This document shows positions 1-17,500 of a DNA stretch of 64,000 nucleotides, one piece after another. This DNA comes from Lepisosteus oculatus (Eukaryota > Chordata > Actinopteri > Semionotiformes > Lepisosteidae). The position numbers were made by a program, and so were the translations under genes. Below the pieces are notes generated by a model. It had not been told where the DNA came from and did not search any database. It saw nothing but the letters and a program-made list of their open reading frames with translations. Within the stretch, counting starts at the first letter, position 1. Each line of letters begins with the position of its first letter. Where the stretch lies: NCBI RefSeq assembly GCF_040954835.1, contig NC_090705.1:15698436-15762435 (forward strand), read 5' to 3'.

Positions 1-180
1 AAGGCCCTGTCGCCCATAAAGTGTAGACAGGCTTGGGGGACAGACGGGAGACCAGGATTTGACAAATGAAGGCTGTGAGGTGGGGAGTAAATCAGTACAG
101 AAATACTTAAACCTGGGAATGTACAGTTGGAGTGAAATGGTGGCAATTCACAGGGCTTTGTGGGTAGGTTCCACTGTAAC
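1..180. repeat. Fragment of an interspersed repeat, cut by the window edge
   Basis: The text around 28-110 (an 'acaggcttgggggacagac' stretch, then 'accaggattt' and 'aggctgtgaggt') matches, with substitutions, the segment at about 21480-21540. Two diverged copies of the same wording mark it as part of a dispersed element. The family is not named with certainty. Confidence 0.5.
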
Positions 181-2978
181 AAAATGATGGCTCTGTGGTG
201 ATATCTGCATTGAGTATTGGGTGTTTTTCACAAGTGCTTGAAGTTTAGTCAAGGGGACTATCTTTTTTTCAGTAAACCTAAGTTAATGTGGTGATAGCAT
301 TGAGCATTTGAGAGACTAACATGCAGCTTCCTAAGAACAACAGCAGATGAGTACAGGTGGTTACGAAAAGCATGTAATTTGTTTTCAGTGCTGCGGACTT
401 TGAGACATTCTCAGAAGGAATTTCTGAGTCAGTGTTGGTTACGTATTGTAGTACATGAACTTGCAGGAATCAGCCACAACCACAGTGAGGTAAAGACCTT
501 GTCTTGACATGCTGTTATCCAAGCGAAAGGTAGTGTGTTCACGGAGTTGTTGTTTTTTTTGTCTTTGACAAACATGCAGTTTATTAGTGAAGCACAAAGA
601 GGGAGCGAGCTGGTGTTTACAGTCTGTAGTATTAATCTATACTCTGTCTGGAGCCAGTTGCCTCATGGCTCAACCACGGTAGTCACACAGGAAGTCAGGG
701 GATTATGGGAAACTGTGACCTAAGAGGCAGACCTATCAACAGCCTTAAAGATCTAGAAGGAACTAAATAAATAATGTGAACTAACCTGAAGATTTCAGTT
801 GAGGTGACATGCAAAAATAGAAGTTGTTTAAGATGCCTTGCAAATTCTAAGTGATGTATGCACATTATTTTCAACGGAATGTTACTCTGTCTTCAAAAAA
901 GTGGATACACTATTTCTTTGGATGAAGACTTTATCCTCCTTGTTGAAGAGTATAAGGTTGTTGGGGTCATCTTCAGTCTCTTTTAGAACAATGCTATGAA
1001 AAATGTCACTTCAGTAGGTTAAACAACCTCAAAAAAAATTCCAGAGCTTTGCTTCTCGCACATCAATATTAAAGACTTGTCCAGCTTACTTCTGGGCATG
1101 CTGGCTCTCAGAGAGACTTTTTAAAACAGTTCCCTCACTCTGCAGTGTATAGATTCCTGGGGAGAAAAAAAAGAGAACACAGTCCATTGAATTTTACATC
1201 CATTAAGTCTCATAAAAAATTAGATTGAAAATGCAATTCTAATAATCTGAAATCAAGCCACTTTAGAACCTCCTGCCATGAAGCAAATGTGTTTTAAACT
1301 GGAGAGGAGTCCTTAGGAGAACACTGGAGCCTCTGTGAATGGGTACTGTTTTCTCCTGCTGGGTTTCTTTGCCGACAAAGGGAAATATAAACCTAGAATA
1401 CTCACAAAATTAGGAACTCGCTCTCAAGTGTTAAAAGTCCCTAACATTTCCACTGTGTGTTCAGCTAAGGTGTTCTCACTGGCGAGCAGGAATATTCAAG
1501 CTTTGCTCTTAAAAGGGAGAATGGAAAGTGTAAGACGGCATCATTCAGAAAATTCACAGATGCAAAATGTTAAGCATTGTGTGTGCTGTTTTTCCTAACA
1601 CTCATAACTCCCTTAAATCATCTGATCACCTGGCTAATAGCTGAACTCGGCAGATTTAAATCTACTTTGAATATACAGTATGTGCACGATGATATGGAGC
1701 AAATAAAGAATTGTGTACATTTGCACAGCTGCACACTTGGTCGATTTTTCAACTTGTGGTATATTGTGTAAAGGTTTTGAGTTCTTATACAAATACAGCC
1801 TTTCCAGTCTGCGGTACGAGCTCAGCCTCAAGGAGTTAAAGATGTGTGAAATAAGGAGCAGATCATAACAGCGAAAAGTGATGAGGAAGTTGTAGGGTTT
1901 TCAGGTGCTTTCCATGGGTGACGTAAGGTCGCATGATGCCAATCAAGGTTTTGGTAACCCATGACTTGTGACCCTTGTCCTGCAGAGAACTGTTCACAAG
2001 GGAGAGTGACACAGTAACCCAAGGCAAATTCAAAGCTGTTTCAGCAGGGCAGCCCCTCAGAGTGGACTCCACTAGCTTCAGCACCTTAACAAAGGTACAG
2101 GCGGACCTGAATAATCCTCGTTTATTTGTTGGACTGAGAGGAAGAGAAACTGGGTGCTTCTGTTGCCAGTGCTTGCATCTCCCTGCCTCAGGGATGTTGT
2201 TGTATCCTGTCTCTGCCTGTACATAAAAAAACTAGCGGTTAAATTCAGTGATACTGTTAGAAACCCTTTCTGCCAAGTAACTGTGTCCCCAGGTGAGAAT
2301 AAATATAAAAAAGAAGGGACAAGTCTTTGGCTTTTTTCTTATTAATTGTACAGCACTTCTCATTCCTAGTGTGGAAAATAAGTAAGAATGTTCTTTCAGA
2401 TGAGAAGAGGCCATTCAGCCCATGTAGCATTTAGTAGCTAATTGAGATCCAGCAGTTTCCAGAAACACACTGAAGTAGTATGACAAATCATAGCTCTTGC
2501 TCACCAGTTGGTGTTACAGTACACCAGGTGACACTACAGAAATCATGCAATCCAGGAACATCTGGACATCAGCCCATAAGAGTGAAGGCAACTTTTGCCA
2601 GTAGCTGAAAAAATACATCTCATTTTCTGACATGAGCTTATTGTACCATTTCCTCTGGAATTTGCTTTAAAGGAAAGTGGAAGTTCTTGTTACTGGCTGA
2701 ACCACAGATGCCAGTTCTGGTTTAGACAAGGACGTCTGATCTTGAAGCGTTTCACTCTTGCTTCCCGGAGATAGTCAACAAAAAGACAACAAACAGCTGA
2801 TCGGTGGTTGAAAGGCTGGCAGTCTGCATTTAAAAAGCTTGTTGGCAAAATCCGTTCCAAGGAACGTTCAGCCAGATGAAAGTCCCATCCGAAACATGTC
2901 CTGTTGTGTACTGTCTGTGATTTCTAAGTAACTGGCTTGTGAGTAAATATACCATTTTCTTCTCTTTTTCCCTGAAGG
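181..2978. other. Non-coding sequence upstream of the GRINA coding start
   Basis: No open frame here resembles a protein. A short stretch at 2398-2465 (gaggccattcagcccatg, then a diverged 'gagatccagcag') is a decayed copy of a repeat that recurs near 27700 and 29280. A pyrimidine-rich splice acceptor ends at about 2978, so the leader of GRINA has at least one further non-coding exon upstream. No CpG-rich promoter is visible here, so that exon may lie left of the window. Confidence 0.5.
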
Positions 2979-2999
2979 TAACTCAGAACATCCAGAAAG

Positions 3000-7892
<4,893 letters not shown>

Positions 7893-10415
7893 CTCAGTGG
7901 AGGAGATGGATGGAATGTGAAAGTGTTTTTTTTTTTCTGCAAAGCAACAGAAGAAGTAGAAGTTCTCTCTGAACATTTGATGTGGAATTGGTTATGTATG
8001 CTCATTGCCACATTATTTCAGCCAGGCTATTACTTTTACATCTCTGCAAACTGCAGAATCGAAGTTTTAAGATTTTGTTTTTCTTTAGGATCAGAAAAAA
8101 ATCTTTAAAGTATGTACAGTAGCTGTATATTAAAAGCTGCTTGTTTGGACTAGGCATTTCCCCCCAAAGTCATTCCTTTCTGCAACAGGAGGCTGTGTTA
8201 ACCATAGCTGAAGAAGTGTGGTATACTCTTTGCCTGTCCCTTAAACTGGGTGCAAGTGACAGGGCTCAGAATGGACAGAGACAGTAGACGTACAGTAAAT
8301 GCAGTGTGAGAATCCATTGCCATGTGCCCTATTACCACATTCAAGTATGTCTTGGTTTGAATGAAAAATAGTCTCTCAGTGTGTAAAAAGACTCCGACAT
8401 AATATTGATAACATTCTGAGATTCTGGAGAGCAGTTTTTCCTTCTGCTTCTGACTGTTTGCATTGCTGGAAAAAAAAAGAAAAACGCAGAGCTGACTGCT
8501 GTGAAACATTGGCAACCAATGCTGAACCTACTTAAGAAATTCCTCTTGGCTAACTGATGCCTCTGCATTTTCTTATACTTACAGTTACCGTGTACAGCAG
8601 TCAAGCACAGTTCATGGGTCAAAAAGCACGACAATGCTGAGCTGTAATGTAAATCTATTCATATGACTGACTTGCCATTCTGTTGAATCGAATCTGTTAA
8701 TAGTAATACAACTGAGATGATCAATTCTTTTCTGGAGACAGATCTGATTGAAGAAAGCTATTTCATCACACTCTACCTTGCCTGCTTGTATGATGAGACG
8801 TTACTGCATACTTCTACAATATCTTCGACAAAATTATTCTTATAGAAAAAAATAACTTCCGTACTAATCTCTTAATACTTAAAGCGGATAATAAGCTGAT
8901 ATTGTACAGTAATTCAAAAATAGCATGGTCCATGGATTTCCTGACTTGCAAGATTTGAATGTTCAGTTTCCATTTCTTACTCCTTTAGTTATCATATTAC
9001 TGTTTTATGAGGTATGTTTGTTGTAGATCTTTAAAATTTAAATATGAAGGGTAAATATACTTCAGTTCCTTTGAGTTTAAACTTCTAAAAATATAAATGT
9101 AGAGGGTGGTTTAATATGCATTTGATTTTTAATGTTAATATGCTCCTGAAACCTGCAAAGAGACATTTTAAAATGAAGGAATACCTAGACTTAACATGTT
9201 ATCTTTGAAGCTACAGGTTACTTTGCATCTCGTTAACACGCCATGAACTATTGGAAAGGTAACAGTACAAAGTTATTTCTCAGGCAATAGTCTTTTTGGA
9301 TTCCTCCTCATTTTTTCAGGCTCTCAAGTAAAGACTTGTTATTTTGGCTTCTTTGTAGTTTTTGTGTAAAGCCTAGAATTCCCAATATAGATTAGAATTG
9401 AACTGTTTTTAGGAGGAGCACTTGAGGTTTTTTGGGGTGATCTTTTTGGGTGTTTTTTTTTGTCTGGCTTGACACTATAGTGTTATAACACTCTAACTGT
9501 ATAATTGACAATGTTTTCCATCAGTATCGTAGTGAGCAAAGGTAATCGGTCTCAGCTGAGCCTAGCTGGGTGTTATTCTGCAGCTCGTATGTGTTTGAAT
9601 TCTAGATCGTAATGAAATCAAGTGAGAATTTCACCAGTTTACTACTAACCATTTAAAAAACTAACTTCTTGATGACCAGAAATGATCGGACACATCGGAC
9701 CCTAATTGTAAAAGAAAAGTAGTCTTTGGAAAATATCAGAACAAACGGGAAAACAGGTTGGGCTGAAGGAAAACTACAGAGTAACTGTTTGTTCACACCC
9801 CTTAGCTGCTGCATGAAGACTGTGAAAAAAGCATTTGAATCCTTACAAACTCCCTGCGTGCAAAATGAGGCGAGTAGTGGTCTAGCTGAAATGCTTAAGA
9901 CATGACTGGTTCTAAACTAATGTGATCGACTTTGTCAGTATTGCATCCCAACAGGTGTGACTTTTAGACAATTTGAAGCACTAATCCTACATCAAAGCAG
10001 GTTTCACTGAGTCCCAAATTAGTGTGTGGATCCCAGCAAGCATCTTGAACTTTAATCCAAAAGGTGTATGTGTTTTGCATTTTGTAACATGTATTTATTA
10101 CATCTGCACGATCGTTTGTGTGTGTTCCTGCTGCATTTTTGCAGTCAGTTACAGTAGGTGCACACATGGTTGATTTTAAAAAGCAAAAATGTTGTGTAGC
10201 TCACTAGTTTTTCGTTTTTGTTTAACATTTTTATTTGTATGTACATCTATTTAAAATGTATGTATAGGTTTTTCTTTCAAGCAGTAGGTTGACGTGTAAA
10301 GTATAAATATTGGCTTTGTAGTTCTGTTTGCACTGTAAAACGGGCTCATTACTGAAATGAGAGATATTGAACTACATAGCTGTTTGCTTTTCATTAAAAG
10401 AGTAAGAATACGTTA
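7893..10415 (+). other. grina: GRINA 3' untranslated region
   Basis: About 2.5 kb of AT-rich sequence follows the stop codon without an open frame of interest. It has several short U-rich and AUUUA-like runs and ends near an ATTAAA signal. A long 3' UTR is inferred from the lack of an earlier convincing AATAAA. Confidence 0.55.
10393..10398 (+). terminator. grina: Probable GRINA polyadenylation signal (ATTAAA)
   Basis: ATTAAA is followed within about 30 bases by 'gagtgttgtctattttttc', a GU/U-rich downstream element. It is the best-placed signal before the next gene. Confidence 0.45.
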
Positions 10416-11084
10416 ATACGAGTGTTGTCTATTTTTTCATTCATGTTTGATATTGTTATAAAGGTGTGCTGTACTTAACAGTGGTATTTTTCTGCGATGT
10501 ACAGTATTTAGCTGAATCATCCTTTTTTGTAAAGCGATTGGTTTCCAGAAAAAGCATCACAATCTTGCTACAACCTTTGCTTTAGGGCTAAAAGCAAGTA
10601 GTAAAAGAGTATTTGCTGTGATGCTGGTATTAATGCCGTTCGAGAACTTTAGAAATTACTGAACGTGTAGTCTCCACCCAAGTGGTTCGGACGATAAACA
10701 CACTCCCAAAAGTGCGTATTGGAATCGGTGACAAAATCTCAAGTGTTAAGCATAACAGAAAAATACAAGTGCAGGAAAGATACAATTTGAATAGCGCAAG
10801 TGTAAAATAAGAGCGAGTTTGCAAGACAAAAATACAGTGCTAAAATAACAAAATCACAGGCAGAGGTGCCCATTTGCAAAGCAATTAAATCTTTGTCTCT
10901 GGTCTTACCTGCGGGTATCGGAGTGTTTACTGTAAATGTCGAGTTCCGAGCCTGGCCTAGGTGTTCCTGTCGATCTCGTACTATCCTTTTGTAAAGAAGG
11001 GAGAAGGGAGGCCAGTGAAATACCTTGGCACAAGACAAAAAAAAAGTTTATTTCTCCATTTGCCAAGCCAAATTATATTAAATC

Positions 11085-11215
11085 AGGTGGGTAGCTGCGT
11101 CAGCATGCGTAGGCTGCAAAGAACAAGTAATAGGTTAATTCCATGCTGAAAAAAAGAAGAAAGAGAACACAACGTTTCGGCCGTGGAGCCTTCTTCAGGT
11201 GTGATGCTCAAATCC
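11085..11215 (-). repeat. Copy 1 of a dispersed repeat with a GGCT-loop-AGCC core
   Basis: It contains 'gctgcgtcagcatgcgtagg', 'ctgcaaagaacaagtaatag' and 'acgtttcggccgtggagcc', ending in 'ttcttcaggtgtga'. The same blocks in the same order recur at 37292-37462 and 58215-58440, where they form inverted repeats. Here only one arm is present. Confidence 0.75.
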
Positions 11216-11490
11216 TGTAAATACCCCCCATTAATAAGGGGAATATTAATTCACAAAAAAAAATTGAAGGTAATAGACAAAACATAATTATCAAAATGAG
11301 TACTAACCTGATTTTAGGCAACCACTTAATTATATAACGTAATACGTGACATCATAATGGCAGAAGACGTTTAGCATTGAAGCTAATAAATTATATAAAA
11401 CTGGGACCACGGAAAATTTCAAGCTGATACAGGTTTTCACCGCAGGGACAGTCACATCGAGCTCAGAACCGGGTACTTAAAGGGAAAACG

Positions 11491-11506
11491 CTAGCGAAAT
11501 CGCTAG
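11491..11506 (+). promoter_or_regulatory. Small hairpin in the SPATC1 leader
   Basis: CTAGCG-AAAT-CGCTAG is a perfect 6-bp stem with a 4-base loop. A second perfect inverted repeat (GAGGGA-C-TCCCTC) follows directly, and the start codon lies at 11522. A role in translation control is conjecture. Confidence 0.35.
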
Positions 11507-11521
11507 AGGGACTCCCTCCAC

Positions 11522-14500
11522 ATGGAGCTGCTGGGGAGCTACGAGTTGCTGGAAAGGGAGAACGAGAAGCTCCAGAAGGAAAACGGCGAGCTGAAGCTCA
11601 TGGTGGGGCTCATTAAGACGAACATGGAGCTGCGGTCCCAGCTGGGCTTGCCGGCAGAGGACCGAAGCGCAGACTCCGCTGCCTTAAGCAACTCGCAGAG
11701 AAAAGCGGGGGTTGCAGGTAAAGGGTGTGTCTGCTTCTCTGTGTGACGTTTATCGTCCTGACCTCAGTCTTGTAATCTTAAAGCTCTAGGTGGGGATAGT
11801 TTAGAGAGCGAGTCTCTGGACCCGCCTCCTGAACAGGTTGTGGGTTCCAGTCCCCGCTACAGATACTGATGTTATACCTTCAGCAAGGTGCTTTATTTAC
11901 CCTAGTTGCTCCAGTACAACCGGCTGTGTAAATGGGGACCCACAGTTTTATGGGGATAATCAGCTCCGTGAAGTTGCGCCCCCGACAAACAGCACAAACA
12001 ATGAAACCCACGTGAGGTATTTCTTTCGTCACCAGATCTTTCAATTGTGATCTTTTGATCAGTTGACCCCGGCGTTTACACTAATAAAGGTCTTACATTT
12101 AGGGAGGTGTTGCTACGTTAGTTCATTGGCTTAGGTGTTTTCTGTTTTAATTTTTAACCATATTCGCGAAAATGTATTGCTTGTGCACTCCTTTTATTGG
12201 TGAAGAGACACCGTTGCTGTATCCTGACAACACCAGTTTCCAAATTACGGAGACAGTTATATTGCAAATACAAAATGTATTTCGAATAATACGGGACATT
12301 GTGAATTAATAAAGGCGTTAAAATAAAAACGATGTAGTTATTTTGCGAATAAGTAAAGCGTTTTAAAAATAGATTACGATTGACAGTAAACAAGCCGATC
12401 CACCTGACGCTGCCAGCTTGAACATCTCTCAGACCCGTGATTGGCTAAACCCCCGGCCTGAAAGTTCGGGCCACAATTGGGTGGAATTTAGCAAGATTGA
12501 AAATAGACCCTCTGGTTAAAGCGCAACAGCGGACGTTACGATAACATAGGTGATGGGTTTTCTTCTTTGGTCCAAATACTGCAGCCCCGGTTAACCGTGT
12601 GTGCTGTATGAGCACGCTGGATATACAGTAACACATCCATTGGTTTCCAATAACTGAGAAATCTAAGAGAACTGAGCTCAAGACTGAATAGCAGACGAAG
12701 AATGTCATGGCATCCACAGCGCCTTCACGACACAGATAGCATGTCACGATAGGGGTGCGCGCATCACGATCACATTGCGGTACTAGCCGCATTACTATTA
12801 CTGCCGTGGCGCTCTGTCGCCACTGTTGCCACGAGAAGTGGATATATCGCGATATGATATATCCAGACAAAATGCCCCGCCCCCATCTCGTGACAGTTAT
12901 GGCCTTATATCACGATATGCCACCCCCCCCAAAAAAAACGCCCCCCCATGTCGCGACTTGAAGTGCATATATCGCGATATGATATATCCGGGCAAACGCC
13001 CCGCCCCCATGTCACGACATGAAGTCCGTATATCGCGATATGCCATCCCCCCCCCCCATGTCACGACATGATGTTTACATATCGCGATATGATATATCCC
13101 GCCAAATAACCTGCCCCCCATGTCGCGACATGAAGTCCATATATCGCGATATGTCACCCCCCCAAAAAAAAAACCACCCCCCATGTCGTGACATGAAGTC
13201 CTTATATCGCGATATGACACCCCCCCAAAAAAGCCCCACCCCCATGTCGCGACATGAAGCCCGTATATCGCGATATACCACCCCCCCACCCCAAAAAAAC
13301 TGCCCCCATGTCGCGCCATGAAGTCCGTATATCGCGATATGACACCCCCCACCGCCCCCCTATGGCGACATGGAGTCCATATATCGCGATGTGACATACT
13401 CTGACAGGATACACCACCTCCATGTCGCGAAACAAAGTCCGTATATCGTGACTCGTTCTATCTGGGTATATCATGTTATGATATGATACCTTTGTCGCAA
13501 CAATGGCACCAGTCGTAATAGTCACGCACCCGTTGTCACGATATATGCTGCCGCGATATACATGCGGTCCCTATCATGACATGCTGTGGAGCTCTTGTAG
13601 CGATGATACCTCACAGTAACACGTTTGGCAACACAGCATGTCACGGTAGGGAAAGAAAAGAAAACGTGCCTTAGAAAATAAAAATTATATCTCTTGCAGT
13701 CACGGTGATTTGACATACATTAAAACCACAATTTTATGTCATAGATGGTTAACTTGCTGGCATGCGTCAAGTCTTATTTATTATTCATATTTTAAGAAGG
13801 CTCATAAGTTTATGGATATCGGTAATATTAAGGGAACGAGCTAAACCGTCCATTTGCTGCCTCTGTGTTGTAAGGATCACTTTAACTAGAGAATGACGTT
13901 TTACAACATATCCAGTAGACCGTGAGTATTGCTATAAAATCCAAAGCAAAACGTTTTCTTACAAAGCTTATTAAGTTACACCATCACAAAACAGTTTAAA
14001 CAGAAGTAAACAGTTTAGTATAAAATTACAACATCTGGTGTGTTACACTGTTCAAGGAAACGTACTGGATTAAAGCTCTGTATTGTTCCCCGACCATAAA
14101 GGTGTGAAATTGCAAAGGCTTAGGTCAAATGATCGAAAGATCACAATTGAAAGATATGGTGGACGTGATATTTTTGTACATCACAGAGTGAGGTCACAGC
14201 CAGAAGAAGAATGCGCTATATTGAAATATATTGAAACATCCATCCCACCCGACCAGACAGACTCAGAAAACAAATTGCACCCATTGTTTTCCTAGCATAC
14301 AGGAGTTAAAGTGCCGAGTATGTTGGTACCTGTAAACTTCCTTGTACTACAAGTTGTAGTCACGTGATTACCATGAAAAAAAAAGAGGAGGCGCTTTATC
14401 TCACTAATGAATGAGACCGGTCCGGTTCCACGACGATGTTGTAGGGGGGCTGAGTTACATCACGACCCCGAAAAAACATAGCACTTTAACCCCGGAAACG

Positions 14501-17500
14501 AAAGCTGCACAAACGCTACTTTTAACGGCATAAATGCAGCACTAACGAATGAGGTGGGTTTAATCATTTGTGCTGTTTGTAGGGGGGCACCTTCACGGAG
14601 CTGTGATAATCCCCGCGATGTGTTCCCTGGACTTACTATGTACATGGAATTTTCTATTTTCTGAGTCACCGTGGGTGAAACTATAAGCAAAATATTGTCC
14701 GCCCTGGTGGGCACAGGGACTCACTGCTTCTTACCGAACAAAACTTCCCATCTGTGCCTCTAAGGCAAGGTACAACAATGTGTACTATAAGCACACGTAC
14801 TGTATGTACTGGGCATAAAGTTACATGATGGAAGACCTACAAAACTTTCGTGAATATAACCAAGGGTTTGTTTCTGCTCACTCTCCTCAATGTCGTTGTG
14901 CCTTACAAGATCATCTAATAATCGTCTATATGACTGGATTGATTGTTCTAAAGTCAGAGCACTGGGGCAATTAATAAATTTAAAAAGGTGAATTCAAATT
15001 GCCAATCGTTGTGTCTTTAAAAGTCTTTCAGGATCCCTGGCCTGTCTGTGTTTTTGTAAAATGTTTTTCTAATGCAGGACAAACATCAACCCTTGTGTGG
15101 GATGAGACTTTGGAAGAGGGCAGATTTAGCTCCCATCTCCAGAAAATGCCACACAAAACATCTTCCCCCCTGAATCTCAGCTCCCCAGGCAAAGAGTCCC
15201 TCGCTGTCAACAGCCACAATGAAAATGTTTCCCTTGACAAAAGGAGCAGAAATGAACCCTTGACAACTCCTGACATGACAGGTAAGAGGAGCAGAGATGG
15301 GCCCCTGTCGTCTCCTGACAAAGCAGGTCATCCGTCTCTGAACTTGCTGACAGCGCACCTCAGGAGACTTCTCAAGCCGAGGCTCCTTTAACGTACAGTA
15401 TTGTAAATCAATATATAAACAAAATAAAAAGTGAGGGTATAATTATATAATGCAAATTAGGCATTGCAGGTTAATAACCTTCTTCGAAAGCACATGTAGC
15501 AGCGTTCACATTTATTTTGAACTGAAAAGCACATTACAATTTTAGGGAGAAATCTTTCACCTTTTATCAGTGTGAAGTGAAATGTGAGCTTGGCTCAAGG
15601 AACAGACCTGTTAATCATGTGGTTCAAGACTGGAATGAGCTACACGAGGCTCCTGATCCACACTTTCGCAGCAGTGTCAGGGCCCACAGGTTGGGAAGCA
15701 CTGTAATGCAAGGGCACAAGAAGTCCAAGTTTGAGCTGACAAAGCCTGTTCCTCCTGCCAGATTGATCAGCGATGCTGAAGTCTCACCTCAGAGCTTGCT
15801 GAACTTATTTCAGTCCTGCAGTTTGCCAGTTGTTCTGTAAGGATGGCTGCACACTTATTTTCCAGAGTTAGTTGTTGAGTCACATGTCCTGACTATTCTT
15901 TTCAACCAAACAGAGACTTGTGTATCTGTTTGGCAATCACAAATACAACAAAAAATATTGTCGTCACTAATTATAAATAAAACATCCTGTATACAAGAGA
16001 CAATTAAGACTTTTTGCTAGAGTACATCATGATCTAATGAAGATACAGTGGCTAGTACTTCCAGGGAGGTATGTGGCAATAAAGACACCACAGAAAACAC
16101 AGATCACAAGAGAGTGAGCAGTCCTCTCCTCAGCAGGTTGCTAAATGTTTGAAAGTGAGTTAGATAGGCATGTTTTGTCTACTGCAGTTTCAGCAGTTAA
16201 CCAGTAGAGCCACGAAGGCACGGGTGGACATTTTTATCGAGCCTTCTTGGTTTTGTGCTACAGACCCTGTCCAACAGAGCCAGGAGCGTGTGGTTGGTGA
16301 GATAGCATTTCAGCTGGATCGCAGGATACTGTCCTATGTGTTCTCAGGCCAGACCAGACTGTATGGATTTACTGTGTTCAACATCCCAGATAAGATCATT
16401 CAGGTCAGTGAGTGGATGCAGAGCAGAGGAGAGTAGCTTCTTCTGGAACACACGTGGTTTCTGCTAAGGTGTTTGCTGCACCTATGGTCCTTGCCTTTTG
16501 AATGGTCACAGTTAAACTCATTGAATTTTCAGTATATCGATGAGGATCCTGCTTCTGAAAGACTACTTTAACGCCTTACTTTTACTGAGGTGTTTGCTAT
16601 GGTATTAAACAGGCTTCAATATTACCAAATTTCAGTCACTATTGTGGTAAATCCAATAGACACTCTGCAACTGTCTACATTTCTTAAACTTGCTTAAAGA
16701 TTTTTACTTTTACTCTAGTTCTTAACGTATAATTATTTGTTACTGCTAGTTTTCTTTCACAGTTTTACAGTGCATTTTCTTACTTCTGTGTTTTATTCAT
16801 ATTCTATTGTACACCTCTTTGAGTGTATTAAAAATGAAAGAGATCAATTCAATGTATTATCACTTCTACTTGCGCTGCTACAAAGGAGGTTCTCAGCTAT
16901 ATTCATTTCCCTGTTCTTTTGATCTTGCTGATGTCTATCATGTTTGTGAAATTTACAGTGACAAGCAAATTTTGTTGATCACCTAAGGATTAGCCATTTA
17001 TTGAGCTCTGCACACTTATGTACAATAATAATTTGCTTCAGGAGCTATTCATTTAATTCAACAAACTCTTAAATTAATTCAATTAATTAGATGTCTCTGT
17101 GGAATACAAAAATTATGCACACTCAGATTTGTCCCATGTGAAATAGCTTTTAAGTTATGCTCTTAAGTAGGCTTGTTCTGTAAGTGTGGATAATACTTTT
17201 CTCTTCTCTTAACAATGTAAATTATATTTTATATGTGTCATATTTGTGTTCCACAATCTGTAATATGTCTGTAGTGAACAAATGCAGGGATTGAAAATTA
17301 AAAATGTTTTTATTCCAAGTGTTTAGTAGTTCATCTTACTGTACAGAACAACCAAATGAAATGTGTTGAAAGAAATTTGCCTGCTGTCGTTTTTTCTTGT
17401 GAACCTTTGAAACAAGCATGCTTTGTTTCTTATTCATAATTTCTAAGCACTACCGTATGCCATCTTGCAAACTTTAAAATGAAAGAAGAATCATTGATTT

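Larger units (their letters stand above)
10416..11521. other. Intergenic region GRINA-SPATC1 and SPATC1 leader
   Basis: This stretch holds unremarkable sequence up to 11080, the repeat copy described separately, and then the probable SPATC1 5' leader from about 11400. No TATA box or CpG cluster stands out. Confidence 0.4.

Noticed and set aside
12897..13525. Long open frames on both strands through the palindromic minisatellite
   Set aside because: The repeat period keeps frames open by chance. The translations are repetitive ([16 protein letters not shown]), equally good on both strands, and lack splice context.
15577..15840. 87-codon frame between SPATC1 exons 2 and 3
   Set aside because: I first tried it as a missing exon. 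Placing exon 3 at 16264 closes the phase without it, and it has no donor in a usable phase.
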